Assembly: GCF_016765775.1 (NCBI RefSeq)
Contig: NZ_JAESVN010000002.1
Location: 434,001-498,000 of the forward strand
Direction of reading: 5' to 3'
DNA: 64,000 nt
From: Szabonella alba
Lineage (GTDB): Bacteria > Pseudomonadota > Alphaproteobacteria > Rhodobacterales > Rhodobacteraceae
Below the pieces are notes generated by a model. That model saw only the letters and a program-made list of their open reading frames with translations, was not told the origin of the DNA and ran no database searches. Positions 45,226 to 53,840 of the stretch are shown here, one piece after another; positions within the stretch are counted from its first letter, which is position 1, and every line of letters starts with the position of its first letter. The position numbers and the translations under genes were made by a program.

Positions 45226-46089
45226 ATGACCGAACAGCCGCAAAAGATTGTCGCACTGGTGGACGGGTCGGCCTATTCGGCCAGCGTCTGTGACCATGCC
45301 GCATGGCTGGCCTCCCGCACCGGGGCACCGGTTGAGCTGATCCATGTGCTGGGCCGCCGCGAGGCCCCGGAAAAGCAGGATCTGTCCGGGGCCATCGCCC
45401 TGGGCGCGCGCAGTGCCCTGCTGGAGGAACTGGCCGAACTGGATGCGCAGCGCGCGAAACTGGTGGGCCAGCGCGGCCGCGCGATTCTTGAGGACGCCCG
45501 CGCCATTCTGGACCGGGCGGGCGTGGCCGGGGTCACCACGCGCCTGCGCCATGGCGACATGATCGAGGCGCTGGCCGAGGTCGAGGCCGAGGCCCGCGTT
45601 GTCCTGATCGGCAAGCGGGGCGAGGCGGCGGATTTCGCCAGGGGGCATCTGGGATCAAACCTTGAACGTGTGGTGCGCGCCAGCCGCAAGCCGGTTTTCG
45701 TGGCCTCGCGCGCCTTCCGGCCGATCACGCGGGTGCTGGTGGCCTTTGACGGCGGCGCATCGGCGCGGCGCGCGGTGGATCACATTGCCCGCAGCACGCT
45801 GTTTCAGGGCCTGGTGCTGCAACTGGTCACGGTGGGCCATGACACGCCCGAAGCGCAGCAGGCGCTGGCCGAGGCCTGTTCCGTGCTGCAGGCGGCGGGG
45901 CTGGAAGCCGATACCGCCATCCTGCCGGGCCAGCCCGAAGCCGTGCTGGGCAAACTGGTCGAGGATACGCCCTTCGATCTGCTGGTCATGGGGGCTTATG
46001 GCCATTCGCGTATCCGCAGCCTGATCATCGGATCGACCACGACCGCGATGATCCGGTCCTGCAAGGTGCCGGTCGTCCTGATCCGCTGA
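45226..46089 (+). CDS. Tandem universal stress protein
   Basis: A 287-residue protein with two UspA-like domains (about 5-148 and 155-287). The second has the intact ATP-binding tail GAYGHSRIRSLIIGSTTT; the first has GKRGEAADFARGHLGSNLE, partly altered. The ATG at 45226 has GGAGG in front. It follows sulP by 11 bases, so the two form a unit; Usp control of the transporter is the simple guess. Confidence 0.87.
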   Translation: MTEQPQKIVALVDGSAYSASVCDHAAWLASRTGAPVELIHVLGRREAPEKQDLSGAIALGARSALLEELAELDAQRAKLVGQRGRAILEDARAILDRAGVAGVTTRLRHGDMIEALAEVEAEARVVLIGKRGEAADFARGHLGSNLERVVRASRKPVFVASRAFRPITRVLVAFDGGASARRAVDHIARSTLFQGLVLQLVTVGHDTPEAQQALAEACSVLQAAGLEADTAILPGQPEAVLGKLVEDTPFDLLVMGAYGHSRIRSLIIGSTTTAMIRSCKVPVVLIR

Positions 46090-46135
46090 CAGTGACGGCC
46101 CTGCGCGGGTGGCACGGCACCTTGTCCCGGGCCTG

Positions 46136-46164
46136 CAAATCGTTTATCGACGATCAACGATTTG
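46136..46164. promoter_or_regulatory. 29-bp near-perfect palindrome, candidate ArsR operator
   Basis: CAAATCGTT (46136-46144) and AACGATTTG (46156-46164) are perfect arms; the centre ATCG-A-CGAT is itself symmetric, leaving a single mismatched pair in the whole element. It ends 11 bases before the arsR start, the position of an autoregulatory ArsR site. Confidence 0.7.
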
Positions 46165-46175
46165 AAAGGTGCCGC

Positions 46176-46496
46176 ATGTCTCAGGAAATCCAGCTTGCCG
46201 ATCTTGCCCGCGCCTTGGCCCATCCGGCGCGGCTGCGCATTCTGGCGCTGTTGCGCGATACGCCCGGCTGCATCGGCGGCACGATTGTTGATGCGGTGGG
46301 GCTGGCGCAATCGACCGTGTCCGAACATCTGCGCATCCTCAAATCCGCCGGGATCATCACGGGAGAGATTGACGGCCCGCGCATCTGCTATGCCCTGAAC
46401 CCCGAGGCGCTGACCCCGCTGACCGGATTCATCTCCGGTCTGACCCCGCCGCCAGATGGGGCCTGTTGCGCCCCTGCCGCAAGGGAAATGACATGA
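46176..46496 (+). CDS. arsR: ArsR-family arsenic-responsive repressor
   Basis: A 106-residue ArsR/SmtB winged-helix protein; recognition helix in [16 protein letters not shown] (45-60). Cysteines are Cys32, Cys71 and a C-terminal pair Cys97-Cys98. The usual ELCVCDL site in the DNA-binding helix is absent; the C-terminal vicinal pair recalls the Acidithiobacillus-type ArsR, which uses Cys near residue 95. The start is placed at MSQEIQL after GAAAGGTGCCGC. It overlaps acr3 (ATGA). Confidence 0.9.
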   Translation: MSQEIQLADLARALAHPARLRILALLRDTPGCIGGTIVDAVGLAQSTVSEHLRILKSAGIITGEIDGPRICYALNPEALTPLTGFISGLTPPPDGACCAPAAREMT

Positions 46497-47512
46497 GCCT
46501 GTTTGAACGCTGGCTGACGCTTTGGGTTGCGCTGTGCATTCTGGCGGGGCTGGTGCTGGGCAATCTGGTGCCCGGCCTGTTCGGCGCGCTGGCCGGGCTG
46601 GAATATGCCTCGGTCAATCTGGTTGTTGCCCTGCTGATCTGGGCGATGGTCTGGCCGATGATGATCGCCATTGATTTCGGCGCGCTCAAGGATGTGGGCA
46701 AGCGGCCCCGGGGGCTGGTGATCACGCTGGTCATCAACTGGCTGGTGAAGCCCTTCACCATGGCAGCACTGGCGGTGCTGTTCTTCAACCATGTCTTTGC
46801 CGGGCTGATCGACCCGGCCCGTGCGCCGGAATATATCGCCGGGCTGATCCTTCTGGGGGCGGCGCCCTGCACGGCGATGGTCTTTGTCTGGTCGCAACTG
46901 ACGAAGGGGGATCCGAATTACACGCTGGTTCAGGTCTCGGTGAATGACCTGATCATGGTCGTGGCCTTCGCGCCCATCGTGGCCTTTCTGCTGGGGGTCA
47001 CCGATATTTCGGTGCCGTGGGAAACGCTGATCCTGTCGGTGGTGCTCTATATCGTGATTCCGCTGATCGCAGGTGCGCTGACGCGTCGGGTGCTGATGGC
47101 GCGGGGCGGGCTTTCGGCGGTCGAGGATTTCACCGCGCGGATCAAGCCTGTGTCGGTCATCGGGCTTCTGCTGACCGTGGTGCTGCTCTTCGGCTTTCAG
47201 GGACAGGTGATCATCGCGCAGCCGCTGCTGATCGCGCTGATTGCCGTGCCCATCGTGATCCAGTCCTATGGCATCTTCGCGCTGGGTTATGCCTGGGCCT
47301 GGGCGTGGCGGCTGCCGCATCGGGTGGCCGCCCCCTGCGCGCTGATCGGCACGTCGAATTTCTTTGAACTGGCGGTTGCCGTGGCCATCGGTCTGTTCGG
47401 ACTGAACTCGGGCGCGGCGCTGGCCACGGTCGTCGGCGTGCTGGTCGAGGTGCCTGTGATGCTGTCGCTGGTCGCCTATGCCAACCGCACCCGCGACAGG
47501 TTCCCGGCATGA
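46493..47512 (+). CDS. Arsenite efflux permease, Acr3 type
   Basis: A 339-residue inner-membrane arsenite exporter with ten hydrophobic spans. The essential Cys lies in [15 protein letters not shown], with [16 protein letters not shown] after it, both diagnostic of Acr3. It needs no ATPase. Its ATG overlaps the arsR stop; its own stop overlaps the truncated arsC gene. Confidence 0.94.
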   Translation: MSLFERWLTLWVALCILAGLVLGNLVPGLFGALAGLEYASVNLVVALLIWAMVWPMMIAIDFGALKDVGKRPRGLVITLVINWLVKPFTMAALAVLFFNHVFAGLIDPARAPEYIAGLILLGAAPCTAMVFVWSQLTKGDPNYTLVQVSVNDLIMVVAFAPIVAFLLGVTDISVPWETLILSVVLYIVIPLIAGALTRRVLMARGGLSAVEDFTARIKPVSVIGLLLTVVLLFGFQGQVIIAQPLLIALIAVPIVIQSYGIFALGYAWAWAWRLPHRVAAPCALIGTSNFFELAVAVAIGLFGLNSGAALATVVGVLVEVPVMLSLVAYANRTRDRFPA

Positions 47513-47679
47513 GCGTTCCCGATGTCATCCGCCACAATCCCGGTTGCGGCACCCTGCGCATTGATCTGGCGATCCTGCGGGCGGCGGGTTCCGCGCCCGT
47601 CGTGATCGACGATCTGGCCCAAGGCTGGACCCGCCCGCATTTGCAGGACCTTCTTGCGAAAGGAAAGCGCCTTGCCTGA
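47509..47679 (+). pseudogene. Truncated glutaredoxin-type ArsC
   Basis: A 56-residue frame that matches only the first half of the glutaredoxin-coupled arsenate reductase ArsC: HNPGCGTLR with the catalytic Cys13, then [13 protein letters not shown]. The usual protein has 115-140 residues and three catalytic Arg in the part that is missing here. The ATG overlaps the acr3 stop and the stop overlaps the arsH start, so it is still in the translated operon. It is more likely a remnant than an active enzyme; a deliberately short protein cannot be excluded. Confidence 0.65.
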
Positions 47680-48388
47680 CCATGACACGCCCCATATCGA
47701 CGACGACCTGCTGCCCGGCCCCGATCCGGTCCGGCTGGGCGCCGCATCCGGCCATGCGCCGCGTATCCTCATCCTGTACGGATCACTGCGCGACCGCAGC
47801 TTTTCACGGCTTTCGGCCGAGGAGGCCGGGCGCATCCTGACCCGGCTGGGGGCTGAGGTGCGGTTCTTTCACCCGTCTGGCCTGCCGCTGGTCGATGACG
47901 GCACCGATGCCAGCCACCCCAAGGTACGCGAATTGCGCGATCTGGTCGCCTGGTGCGAAGGGATGGTCTGGTCCTCCCCCGAACGTCATGGCGCGATGAC
48001 CGGGCTGATGAAAACGCAAGTGGACTGGATCCCGCTGTCGGAAGGTGCCGTGCGGCCCACGCAGGGCAAGGTGCTGGCGGTGATGCAGGTGTCGGGCGGG
48101 TCGCAAAGCTTCAATGCGGTGAACCAGATGCGCGTGCTGGGCCGCTGGATGCGGATGCTGACCATCCCCAACCAGTCCTCGATTCCCAAGGCGTTTCAGG
48201 AATTCGATGAGGCCGGGCGCATGCGCCCCTCACCGCTTTATGACCGCATCGTGGATGTGATGGAGGAGTTGATGAAATTCACCCTGCTGACGCGGGACCG
48301 GTCCGGATATCTGGTGGACCGCTATTCCGAGCGCAAGGAGACGGCGGCGGCGCTGATGGACCGGGTGAACCTGTCGCAGGCGACCTGA
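47672..48388 (+). CDS. arsH: ArsH, NADPH-flavin oxidoreductase
   Basis: A 238-residue flavodoxin-like protein; [19 protein letters not shown] is the FMN phosphate loop and [22 protein letters not shown] the flavin contact. ArsH oxidises trivalent organoarsenicals such as methylarsenite to less toxic forms. The start is a TTG at 47672 after AAGGAAAG, overlapping the end of the arsC remnant; other TTG codons exist upstream. Confidence 0.91.
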   Translation: MPDHDTPHIDDDLLPGPDPVRLGAASGHAPRILILYGSLRDRSFSRLSAEEAGRILTRLGAEVRFFHPSGLPLVDDGTDASHPKVRELRDLVAWCEGMVWSSPERHGAMTGLMKTQVDWIPLSEGAVRPTQGKVLAVMQVSGGSQSFNAVNQMRVLGRWMRMLTIPNQSSIPKAFQEFDEAGRMRPSPLYDRIVDVMEELMKFTLLTRDRSGYLVDRYSERKETAAALMDRVNLSQAT

Positions 48389-48448
48389 CGCCGCCCTGTC
48401 ATGAAAGCTTCATTGGACCTGTAATTTTAGTTCCGTTATTCAGGAAAT

Positions 48449-49303
48449 ATGGAACAGAATCGCGCCGCCCATGCTTTTGCAACCCTTGGTCATCCCGGTC
48501 GGCTGGCGGTGTTTCGCCTGCTGATGCGTTTTGCCCCGCAAGGCGTGCGCCCGACCGAGATTGCGGGGGCGCTTGACCTGAAACAGAACACCCTGTCGCA
48601 TCATCTGGCCGACCTGACCGCCTCGGGCCTTGTCGGGGTCACGCGGCAGGGACGATCGCTGTTCTATGCCGTCGATCTTGAAACCGCCGAAGGTCTGATC
48701 GGCTATCTCGCCCTCGATGTGGGCCGCGCCCGGCCTGACCTTCTTGCCCCGCTGCTTGGCTTTCAAAAGGATGCCTCTCCGATGACGACCCCTTCCCGTG
48801 ATACCGATTTCGACGTGCTGTTCATCTGCTCGGGCAATTCCGCGCGCTCGATCTTTGCCGAGGCGCTGCTGCGCGATCTGGGCAAGGGGCGGTTTCAGGC
48901 CTTTTCCGCCGGAACGCGCCCCAATACCGAGCTGAACCCCTTCGCGCTGGAGATCCTGCAGCGCAACGGCCATGACATTGCAGGCCTGCGCTCCAAGCAT
49001 ATTTCTGAGTTCCAGCAACCGGAGTCCATCGTGATGGATTTCGTGTTCACCGTTTGCGACACCTCTGCCGCCGAGGAATGCCCGCCCTGGCCGGGGCAGC
49101 CGATCACCGGCCATTGGGGCCTGCCCGACCCGGTCAAGGCCACCGGCACGGATGCCGAAAAGGCGCTGGTCTTTGCCCAGACCTATGCCGCGCTGCGCCG
49201 CCGGATCATGGCCTTTGTCGAACTGCCGTTCGAAAGCCTCAGCCGGATGTCGCTGCAAGCCTCGGTTGATGCCATCGCCACCGAAACCGACAGAAAGGTC
49301 TGA
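48449..49303 (+). CDS. ArsR-ArsC fusion: repressor domain plus arsenate reductase
   Basis: A 284-residue two-domain protein. Residues 1-105 are an ArsR-type winged helix (QNTLSHHLADLTASGLV); residues 120-284 are a thioredoxin-coupled, low-molecular-weight phosphatase-type ArsC with the P-loop Cys127-SGNSA-Arg133, Cys203 and Cys211 as the relay pair, and the LPDP acid loop. No cysteine occurs before Cys127, so the repressor domain has no thiol site of its own for arsenite. TTCC-N8-GGAA at 48431-48446 just before the ATG may be its site. Confidence 0.9.
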   Translation: MEQNRAAHAFATLGHPGRLAVFRLLMRFAPQGVRPTEIAGALDLKQNTLSHHLADLTASGLVGVTRQGRSLFYAVDLETAEGLIGYLALDVGRARPDLLAPLLGFQKDASPMTTPSRDTDFDVLFICSGNSARSIFAEALLRDLGKGRFQAFSAGTRPNTELNPFALEILQRNGHDIAGLRSKHISEFQQPESIVMDFVFTVCDTSAAEECPPWPGQPITGHWGLPDPVKATGTDAEKALVFAQTYAALRRRIMAFVELPFESLSRMSLQASVDAIATETDRKV

Positions 49304-49306
49304 CCC

Positions 49307-50314
49307 ATGCCCCGTATCGCCTTGAACGGCCTTGGCCGGATCGGAAAACTGGTGCTGCGCGACCTGATCGACAGTGGCGCGGGCGGGGATCTTGTGCTGC
49401 TGAACGATCCGGTGGGCGATGCCGAACAGCATGCGCTGCTGATGGAATTCGATTCAGTCCATGGCCGCTGGCGCACGCCGGTGGCGGCGGGGCAGGGCGC
49501 GCTGGTGCTGAACGGGCAGACCATCCGCCTGACCCATGAAAAGACCATCGAAGCACTGCCGCTGGCCGAACTGGGCGTCGATCTGGTGATCGACTGCACC
49601 GGCGTCTTCAAGACCGCTGCCAAGGTTGCGCCCTATTATGCCGCCGGGGTGAAGAAGGTCGTGGTCTCGGCCCCCGTCAAGGATGGTGGGGCGCTGAACC
49701 TTGTCTACGGCGTCAACCATCATCTCTATGACGGTACGCAGGCCCTTGTGACGGCGGCCAGTTGCACCACCAACTGCCTTGCCCCGGTGGTGAAGGTCAT
49801 CCATGAAAATCTTGGTATCCGTCATGGTTCGATCACCACGATCCATGACGTGACCAATACCCAGACCATCGTCGACCGCCCGGCCAAGGACATGCGCCGC
49901 GCCCGGTCGGCCCTGATGAACCTGATCCCCACCACCACCGGCAGCGCCACCGCGATCACACTGATCTATCCCGAGTTGAAGGGGCGCCTGAACGGCCATG
50001 CTGTGCGCGTGCCGCTGCTCAATGCCTCGCTGACCGATTGCGTCTTCGAACTGGACCGTGAAACCACGGTGGAAGAGGTCAATGCCCTGTTCCGCGCCGC
50101 TGCAGACGGCCCGCTGAAGGGCATTCTGGGCTTTGAATCCCGTGCGCTGGTCTCGTGCGATTTCACCAATGATCCGCGTTCGGCCATCATCGACGGGCCC
50201 TCGACCATGGTGATCAACGGCACACAGGTGAAGATCTACGCCTGGTATGACAATGAATGGGGCTATGCCTGCCGTTTGGCCGATATCACCCGGATGATCG
50301 CGGCAACGCTCTGA
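49307..50314 (+). CDS. ArsJ-associated glyceraldehyde-3-phosphate dehydrogenase
   Basis: A 335-residue GAPDH with the catalytic Cys153 in SCTTNCLAP and the NAD-binding LNGLGRIGK start. Encoded 3 bases after the ArsR-ArsC fusion and before arsJ, it should form 1-arseno-3-phosphoglycerate from arsenate and glyceraldehyde-3-phosphate, which ArsJ then exports. The central carbon gene is normally found elsewhere, so this copy is dedicated to resistance. Confidence 0.93.
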   Translation: MPRIALNGLGRIGKLVLRDLIDSGAGGDLVLLNDPVGDAEQHALLMEFDSVHGRWRTPVAAGQGALVLNGQTIRLTHEKTIEALPLAELGVDLVIDCTGVFKTAAKVAPYYAAGVKKVVVSAPVKDGGALNLVYGVNHHLYDGTQALVTAASCTTNCLAPVVKVIHENLGIRHGSITTIHDVTNTQTIVDRPAKDMRRARSALMNLIPTTTGSATAITLIYPELKGRLNGHAVRVPLLNASLTDCVFELDRETTVEEVNALFRAAADGPLKGILGFESRALVSCDFTNDPRSAIIDGPSTMVINGTQVKIYAWYDNEWGYACRLADITRMIAATL

Positions 50315-50346
50315 TCCTTTTTCTGTCGCCAAATATCCCGGGGGGT

Positions 50347-50366
50347 CCGGGGGGCTGGCCCCCCGG
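50347..50366. repeat. Perfect GC hairpin between GAPDH and arsJ
   Basis: CCGGGGGG-CTGG-CCCCCCGG is an 8-bp perfect stem after AAATATCCCGG. Similar AAATA-CCCGGGG-type hairpins are common between genes in Rhodobacterales, as far as I recall; it is probably a member of such a dispersed family. No T run follows and arsJ begins 20 bases on. Confidence 0.5.
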
Positions 50367-50386
50367 TTGCCCCGGCAGGAGCCAAG

Positions 50387-51634
50387 ATGTCCGCACCCAA
50401 CCCCATCCGCGCCTATGCTGCCGTCACGGCGGCCTATTGGGCCTTCATGCTGTCCGATGGCGCGCTGCGCATGCTGGTGCTGCTGCATTTCAACAGTCTT
50501 GGCTTTTCCCCGATCCAACTGGCATGGCTGTTCCTGCTTTATGAGGTTGCGGGGATCGTGACCAATCTGGCCGCGGGCTGGCTGGCGGCGCGGTTCGGTC
50601 TTGCCGCAACACTTTACGGCGGGTTGGCCTTGCAGATCGGCGCGCTGGTGGCGCTGGCGCAACTGGATCCGGGCTGGGGCATCGCCGCCTCGGTCGCCTT
50701 CGTCATGGCGGTGCAGGGCGTTTCGGGTGTGGCCAAGGATCTGGCCAAGATGTCGTCAAAATCCGCAGTGAAGCTTCTGGCCCCGCAGGAGAATGGCGGA
50801 CTGTTTCGCTGGGTCTCGGCCCTGACCGGGTCGAAGAACGCGGTCAAGGGCTGCGGCTTCTTCCTTGGCGCCGCCCTTCTGGCGCTGGCGGGGTTTCAGA
50901 CGGCGGTCTGGGGCATGGCCGGGGTCTTGGCGGTGATCCTGACGGCGGTGGTCGTATTTCTGCCCGCAGGTCTGCCGGGACGGATGAAATCGGATGAGGC
51001 CTGGGGCGGCTGGCGGTCGAAGGATCGCCGCGTCAACCGGCTCAGCCTTGCGCGGATGTTCCTCTTCGGCGCGCGGGACGTGTGGTTCGTCGTCGGCATC
51101 CCGGTCTATTTTCAGGCGGTTCTGTCCGATGGCACACCCGAGGGGCGGCGTGAGGCGTTTTTTCTGATCGGCAGTTTCCTCGCGCTCTGGATCATCGCCT
51201 ATGGCGCAGTGCAGGCCGCCGCGCCCCGTATCCTTGGCGGCCGGGCGCAGTCCGAGGCCGAGACCACACGCAAGGCGATCCTCTGGGCCGGGTTTCTGGT
51301 TCCCGTTCCCTTTCTGCTGGCGGGGGCGGCATGGATGGCGGGGGATCCCGCGCCATGGCTGACGGCCACACTGATCGGCGGGCTGCTGGTCTTTGGTTTC
51401 GTCTTTGCGGTGAATTCCTCGGTTCATTCCTATCTGATCCTGGCCTATGGATCGGCTGAACGGATCACGCGGGATGTGGGATTCTACTACATGGCCAATG
51501 CCTCGGGGCGCTTGATCGGCACGCTTCTGTCGGGGCTCAGCTATCAGGTCGGCGGTCTGCCTTTATGCCTTGCGACGGCGGGGGTGATGGCGCTGGCCAG
51601 CTGGCTGGCGGCGCGGCGGCTTGGCACGGTCTGA
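50387..51634 (+). CDS. arsJ: ArsJ, organoarsenical efflux MFS permease
   Basis: A 415-residue major facilitator protein with about twelve spans. VSGVAKDLAKMSSKSAVKLL and RWVSALTGSKNAVKGCGFF are ArsJ-specific blocks. It exports 1-arseno-3-phosphoglycerate, which falls apart outside to arsenate. AGGAG precedes the ATG. Last gene of the island. Confidence 0.93.
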   Translation: MSAPNPIRAYAAVTAAYWAFMLSDGALRMLVLLHFNSLGFSPIQLAWLFLLYEVAGIVTNLAAGWLAARFGLAATLYGGLALQIGALVALAQLDPGWGIAASVAFVMAVQGVSGVAKDLAKMSSKSAVKLLAPQENGGLFRWVSALTGSKNAVKGCGFFLGAALLALAGFQTAVWGMAGVLAVILTAVVVFLPAGLPGRMKSDEAWGGWRSKDRRVNRLSLARMFLFGARDVWFVVGIPVYFQAVLSDGTPEGRREAFFLIGSFLALWIIAYGAVQAAAPRILGGRAQSEAETTRKAILWAGFLVPVPFLLAGAAWMAGDPAPWLTATLIGGLLVFGFVFAVNSSVHSYLILAYGSAERITRDVGFYYMANASGRLIGTLLSGLSYQVGGLPLCLATAGVMALASWLAARRLGTV

Positions 51635-51755
51635 ACGCTGCGCCGTATCCCCGATATGGCTTGCCTTGACTGCATCCCTGACGACGCTTTGCAAGCGGGG
51701 GCGGTCGATGGCCGGATCGGATCAGGGGAGGGGCACGGCCCGTGCCCGCCCGGCG

Positions 51756-52421
51756 TCAGATCATCGCCCTGCGCTGCAATGCCTCGATGACACGCGCGCC
51801 ATAAAGACTGTTTGCATGCGTTCCGTCGCTTGCAATCAGATCCGCAGGCAGGACGCCGTCCCCGCCCGCGAGGTCCTCCATCGGATCGAACAGCGTCACA
51901 CCCGCGCCGATCAGGCGTTGTTTGATATGATCCCGGAACACCGAATAATTTGCCCGCGAGAAGGTCACAGGGGGCGCCACAACGATGAGCGTTCTGCTCT
52001 TGCTGAGCTGCCGCAAAACTTTCAGATGTTTGGCGCGGAACGCATCGACATAGTCATGAAGAAAACCCGCCGAGGCATGAAGTGCCTGACCGTACTGGTG
52101 CAGGTCCCCGGCCTCGGCACAGTGATTGTGCCATCCGAAGGGGGGGACAAGCCGCCCCAGATGAAAGCCCATGGTCGTCAGGACGGGAATACCCGCCTTC
52201 AGGATGTCGGACAGGCCCAGTTCTTTCTGAAGTGATGCCATCGCCGCATTCGCTGTACCCACCGCGCCCAGAACCAGACCGGACTTTCCATAGCGGAAAC
52301 GCCCGCTGTGCCAAAGCGCGCCGGAAAAGGTCACGTCACGGATATTCAGGCCAAGATTGCGGGCCCCCTCGGCAAGCGCACGACTGTGGCTGTCGCCCAG
52401 AATGATGAGATCAATGCCCAT
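51756..52421 (-). CDS. SGNH-type hydrolase-like protein
   Basis: Not a well-known family. The 221-residue protein opens LIILGDSHSRALAEG, which matches block I of SGNH/GDSL esterases with the nucleophile Ser (GDSHS), and ends with ASDGTHANSLYG, a D-x-x-H like the catalytic acid/base pair. No signal peptide is seen at the start chosen (MGIDLIILG, 52421); a TTG further upstream would add 11 residues. It follows the GSCFA gene on the same strand by 70 bases. A role in acyl or glycan modification is possible. Confidence 0.65.
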   Translation of the reverse strand: MGIDLIILGDSHSRALAEGARNLGLNIRDVTFSGALWHSGRFRYGKSGLVLGAVGTANAAMASLQKELGLSDILKAGIPVLTTMGFHLGRLVPPFGWHNHCAEAGDLHQYGQALHASAGFLHDYVDAFRAKHLKVLRQLSKSRTLIVVAPPVTFSRANYSVFRDHIKQRLIGAGVTLFDPMEDLAGGDGVLPADLIASDGTHANSLYGARVIEALQRRAMI

Positions 52422-52491
52422 TGAATCGATCCAGCAGGAGTTCTTCACAAACAAGGTCTTCAGCAGTCATTTCTGCCTTGGAACGCTCGAT

Positions 52492-53493
52492 TTACAAAGT
52501 TGCGGCATCCGGGCCGGAAGGTCGTGCAGGGCCCGAAACATTCAGGCCCCTGAAGAAATGTGACATCACGAAATCGACGCCCTGCTGCGCGACTGACCGC
52601 ATGTTCGGCTCAAAGAAAGTGCCGCGACCGGATGGGGCGGCGATGATCTCATAGGATGGAAAGTAATCGATATGGCCGGCATGCTGTGCCAGATCGCCTG
52701 CGACCGCGCGCAGCACCGATTTGGAATATTGCGTCGCCGTCAGCACATGATGGCCCGAGGCAGAGGCGACCAGCGGGACGGGGGAAACCGTCAGCAGGAT
52801 CTTCAGATCAGGATTGATCCCGCGCAACAGATCGAACGCCGTTTCCAGATCCGCCATTATCTCGGGATAGCTGTAGTTCCGGAAGGCGTGGATGTCCGGG
52901 TTGAAGGTTCCGACCGAGGTTCCGGGGCAGATCGCATAGCTGCGACCGGTTTCCAGATTGACCCAGCCTTCGGTCAGCCCCAGCGTGAAGACGAACACAT
53001 CGCTGTCGCGCACCGAACGCAGGAAGGCGCGGCGTGTCGATTCAACAGAGGCATGGGCCGCCGATGCGTCGGCGAAGCCCTGCGGCTCGATCTTCGGGCG
53101 CAAAAGGTCGTGAACGTAGCCTTGCGCATCGGTCCAGAGTTCGACCGAGTCTGCCTGATCCAGTCCGGCGGCGAGCCGCGCCCATGTCAGCATCTGGGCC
53201 GCAGTATAGATATTGCCGGTGCGGGCCGAGAAGATCCCGTAATTGTATTTCCGGGCCAGTCCATCGGAGGTGCCGCCGGGTGCCGGTTCGGCATTCAGCC
53301 AGTTCAGCTTGCGTGACAGCAGGGCGCGGCTGATATGCTGCGCAAAGCAGGAACCATAGGTGACAAAAACCGCATCCGCAGGAAGGATCCAGGGGGATTT
53401 CCAAAGATCGGCAAGACCGAAGAGGCCTGCCTCGGCGACGGCACTGCGCCAGAATGCCTGCGCTGGCAGGGACTGATACGGACTCTTACTCAC
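52492..53493 (-). CDS. GSCFA-domain protein
   Basis: A 333-residue protein with the GSCFA motif at VTYGSCFAQHIS (about 45-56) and further blocks ARKYNYGIFSARTG, FVFTLGLTEGWVN and LLTVSPVPLVAS that are usual in this family. GSCFA proteins resemble SGNH hydrolases and occur near polysaccharide genes; their chemistry is not established. No signal peptide. With the downstream SGNH-like gene it forms a small unit of two related enzymes. Confidence 0.82.
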   Translation of the reverse strand: MSKSPYQSLPAQAFWRSAVAEAGLFGLADLWKSPWILPADAVFVTYGSCFAQHISRALLSRKLNWLNAEPAPGGTSDGLARKYNYGIFSARTGNIYTAAQMLTWARLAAGLDQADSVELWTDAQGYVHDLLRPKIEPQGFADASAAHASVESTRRAFLRSVRDSDVFVFTLGLTEGWVNLETGRSYAICPGTSVGTFNPDIHAFRNYSYPEIMADLETAFDLLRGINPDLKILLTVSPVPLVASASGHHVLTATQYSKSVLRAVAGDLAQHAGHIDYFPSYEIIAAPSGRGTFFEPNMRSVAQQGVDFVMSHFFRGLNVSGPARPSGPDAATL

Positions 53494-53840
53494 ACATGTC
53501 TCCGAGAATCTTGGCTGGTCAGCCGGATCCGTTGCCGGGAGCCATTAAGCGCAGATTGCCGGCGTCAGGCAACCCCGTCGCGCGCCGTGATGATCGGGGC
53601 TGTGCCGCAGTCTTGATGTCAGGATGCGGTGTCCGGGATGCGCCGGGGCATCCAGATAACCCTGGCCCAATCCGACAAAACCGGAAGTTGCAAGATTTGC
53701 AAGTTTGTTCAAATTGCCGGTTTTTATTGACTTGAACGGGCCTGATCGGGCCTTTCATCCGTCTGGTAATGATCGGGAAGTCGCAGCGAATCGCTGAAAT
53801 CGCTGCCCGAAGCAGAGCCGCAGCGCCGGAGTCCCGTCCC
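53494..53840. other. Intergenic stretch before the first hybrid kinase
   Basis: 347 bases between divergent genes. GGGCCTGATC occurs at 53739-53748 in a run repeating GGGCCT twice, and the stretch 53690-53735 is AT rich (GTTCAAATTGCCGGTTTTTATTGAC) with TTGACT that could be part of a promoter. Bases 53769-53840 are open in the frame of the kinase and might be its first 24 codons. No other gene seen. Confidence 0.4.

Noticed and set aside
53769-53771. Upstream ATG as start of the first hybrid kinase
   Set aside because: No clear ribosome site; the ATG at 53841 has one and gives a normal PAS N-terminus. Not excluded.
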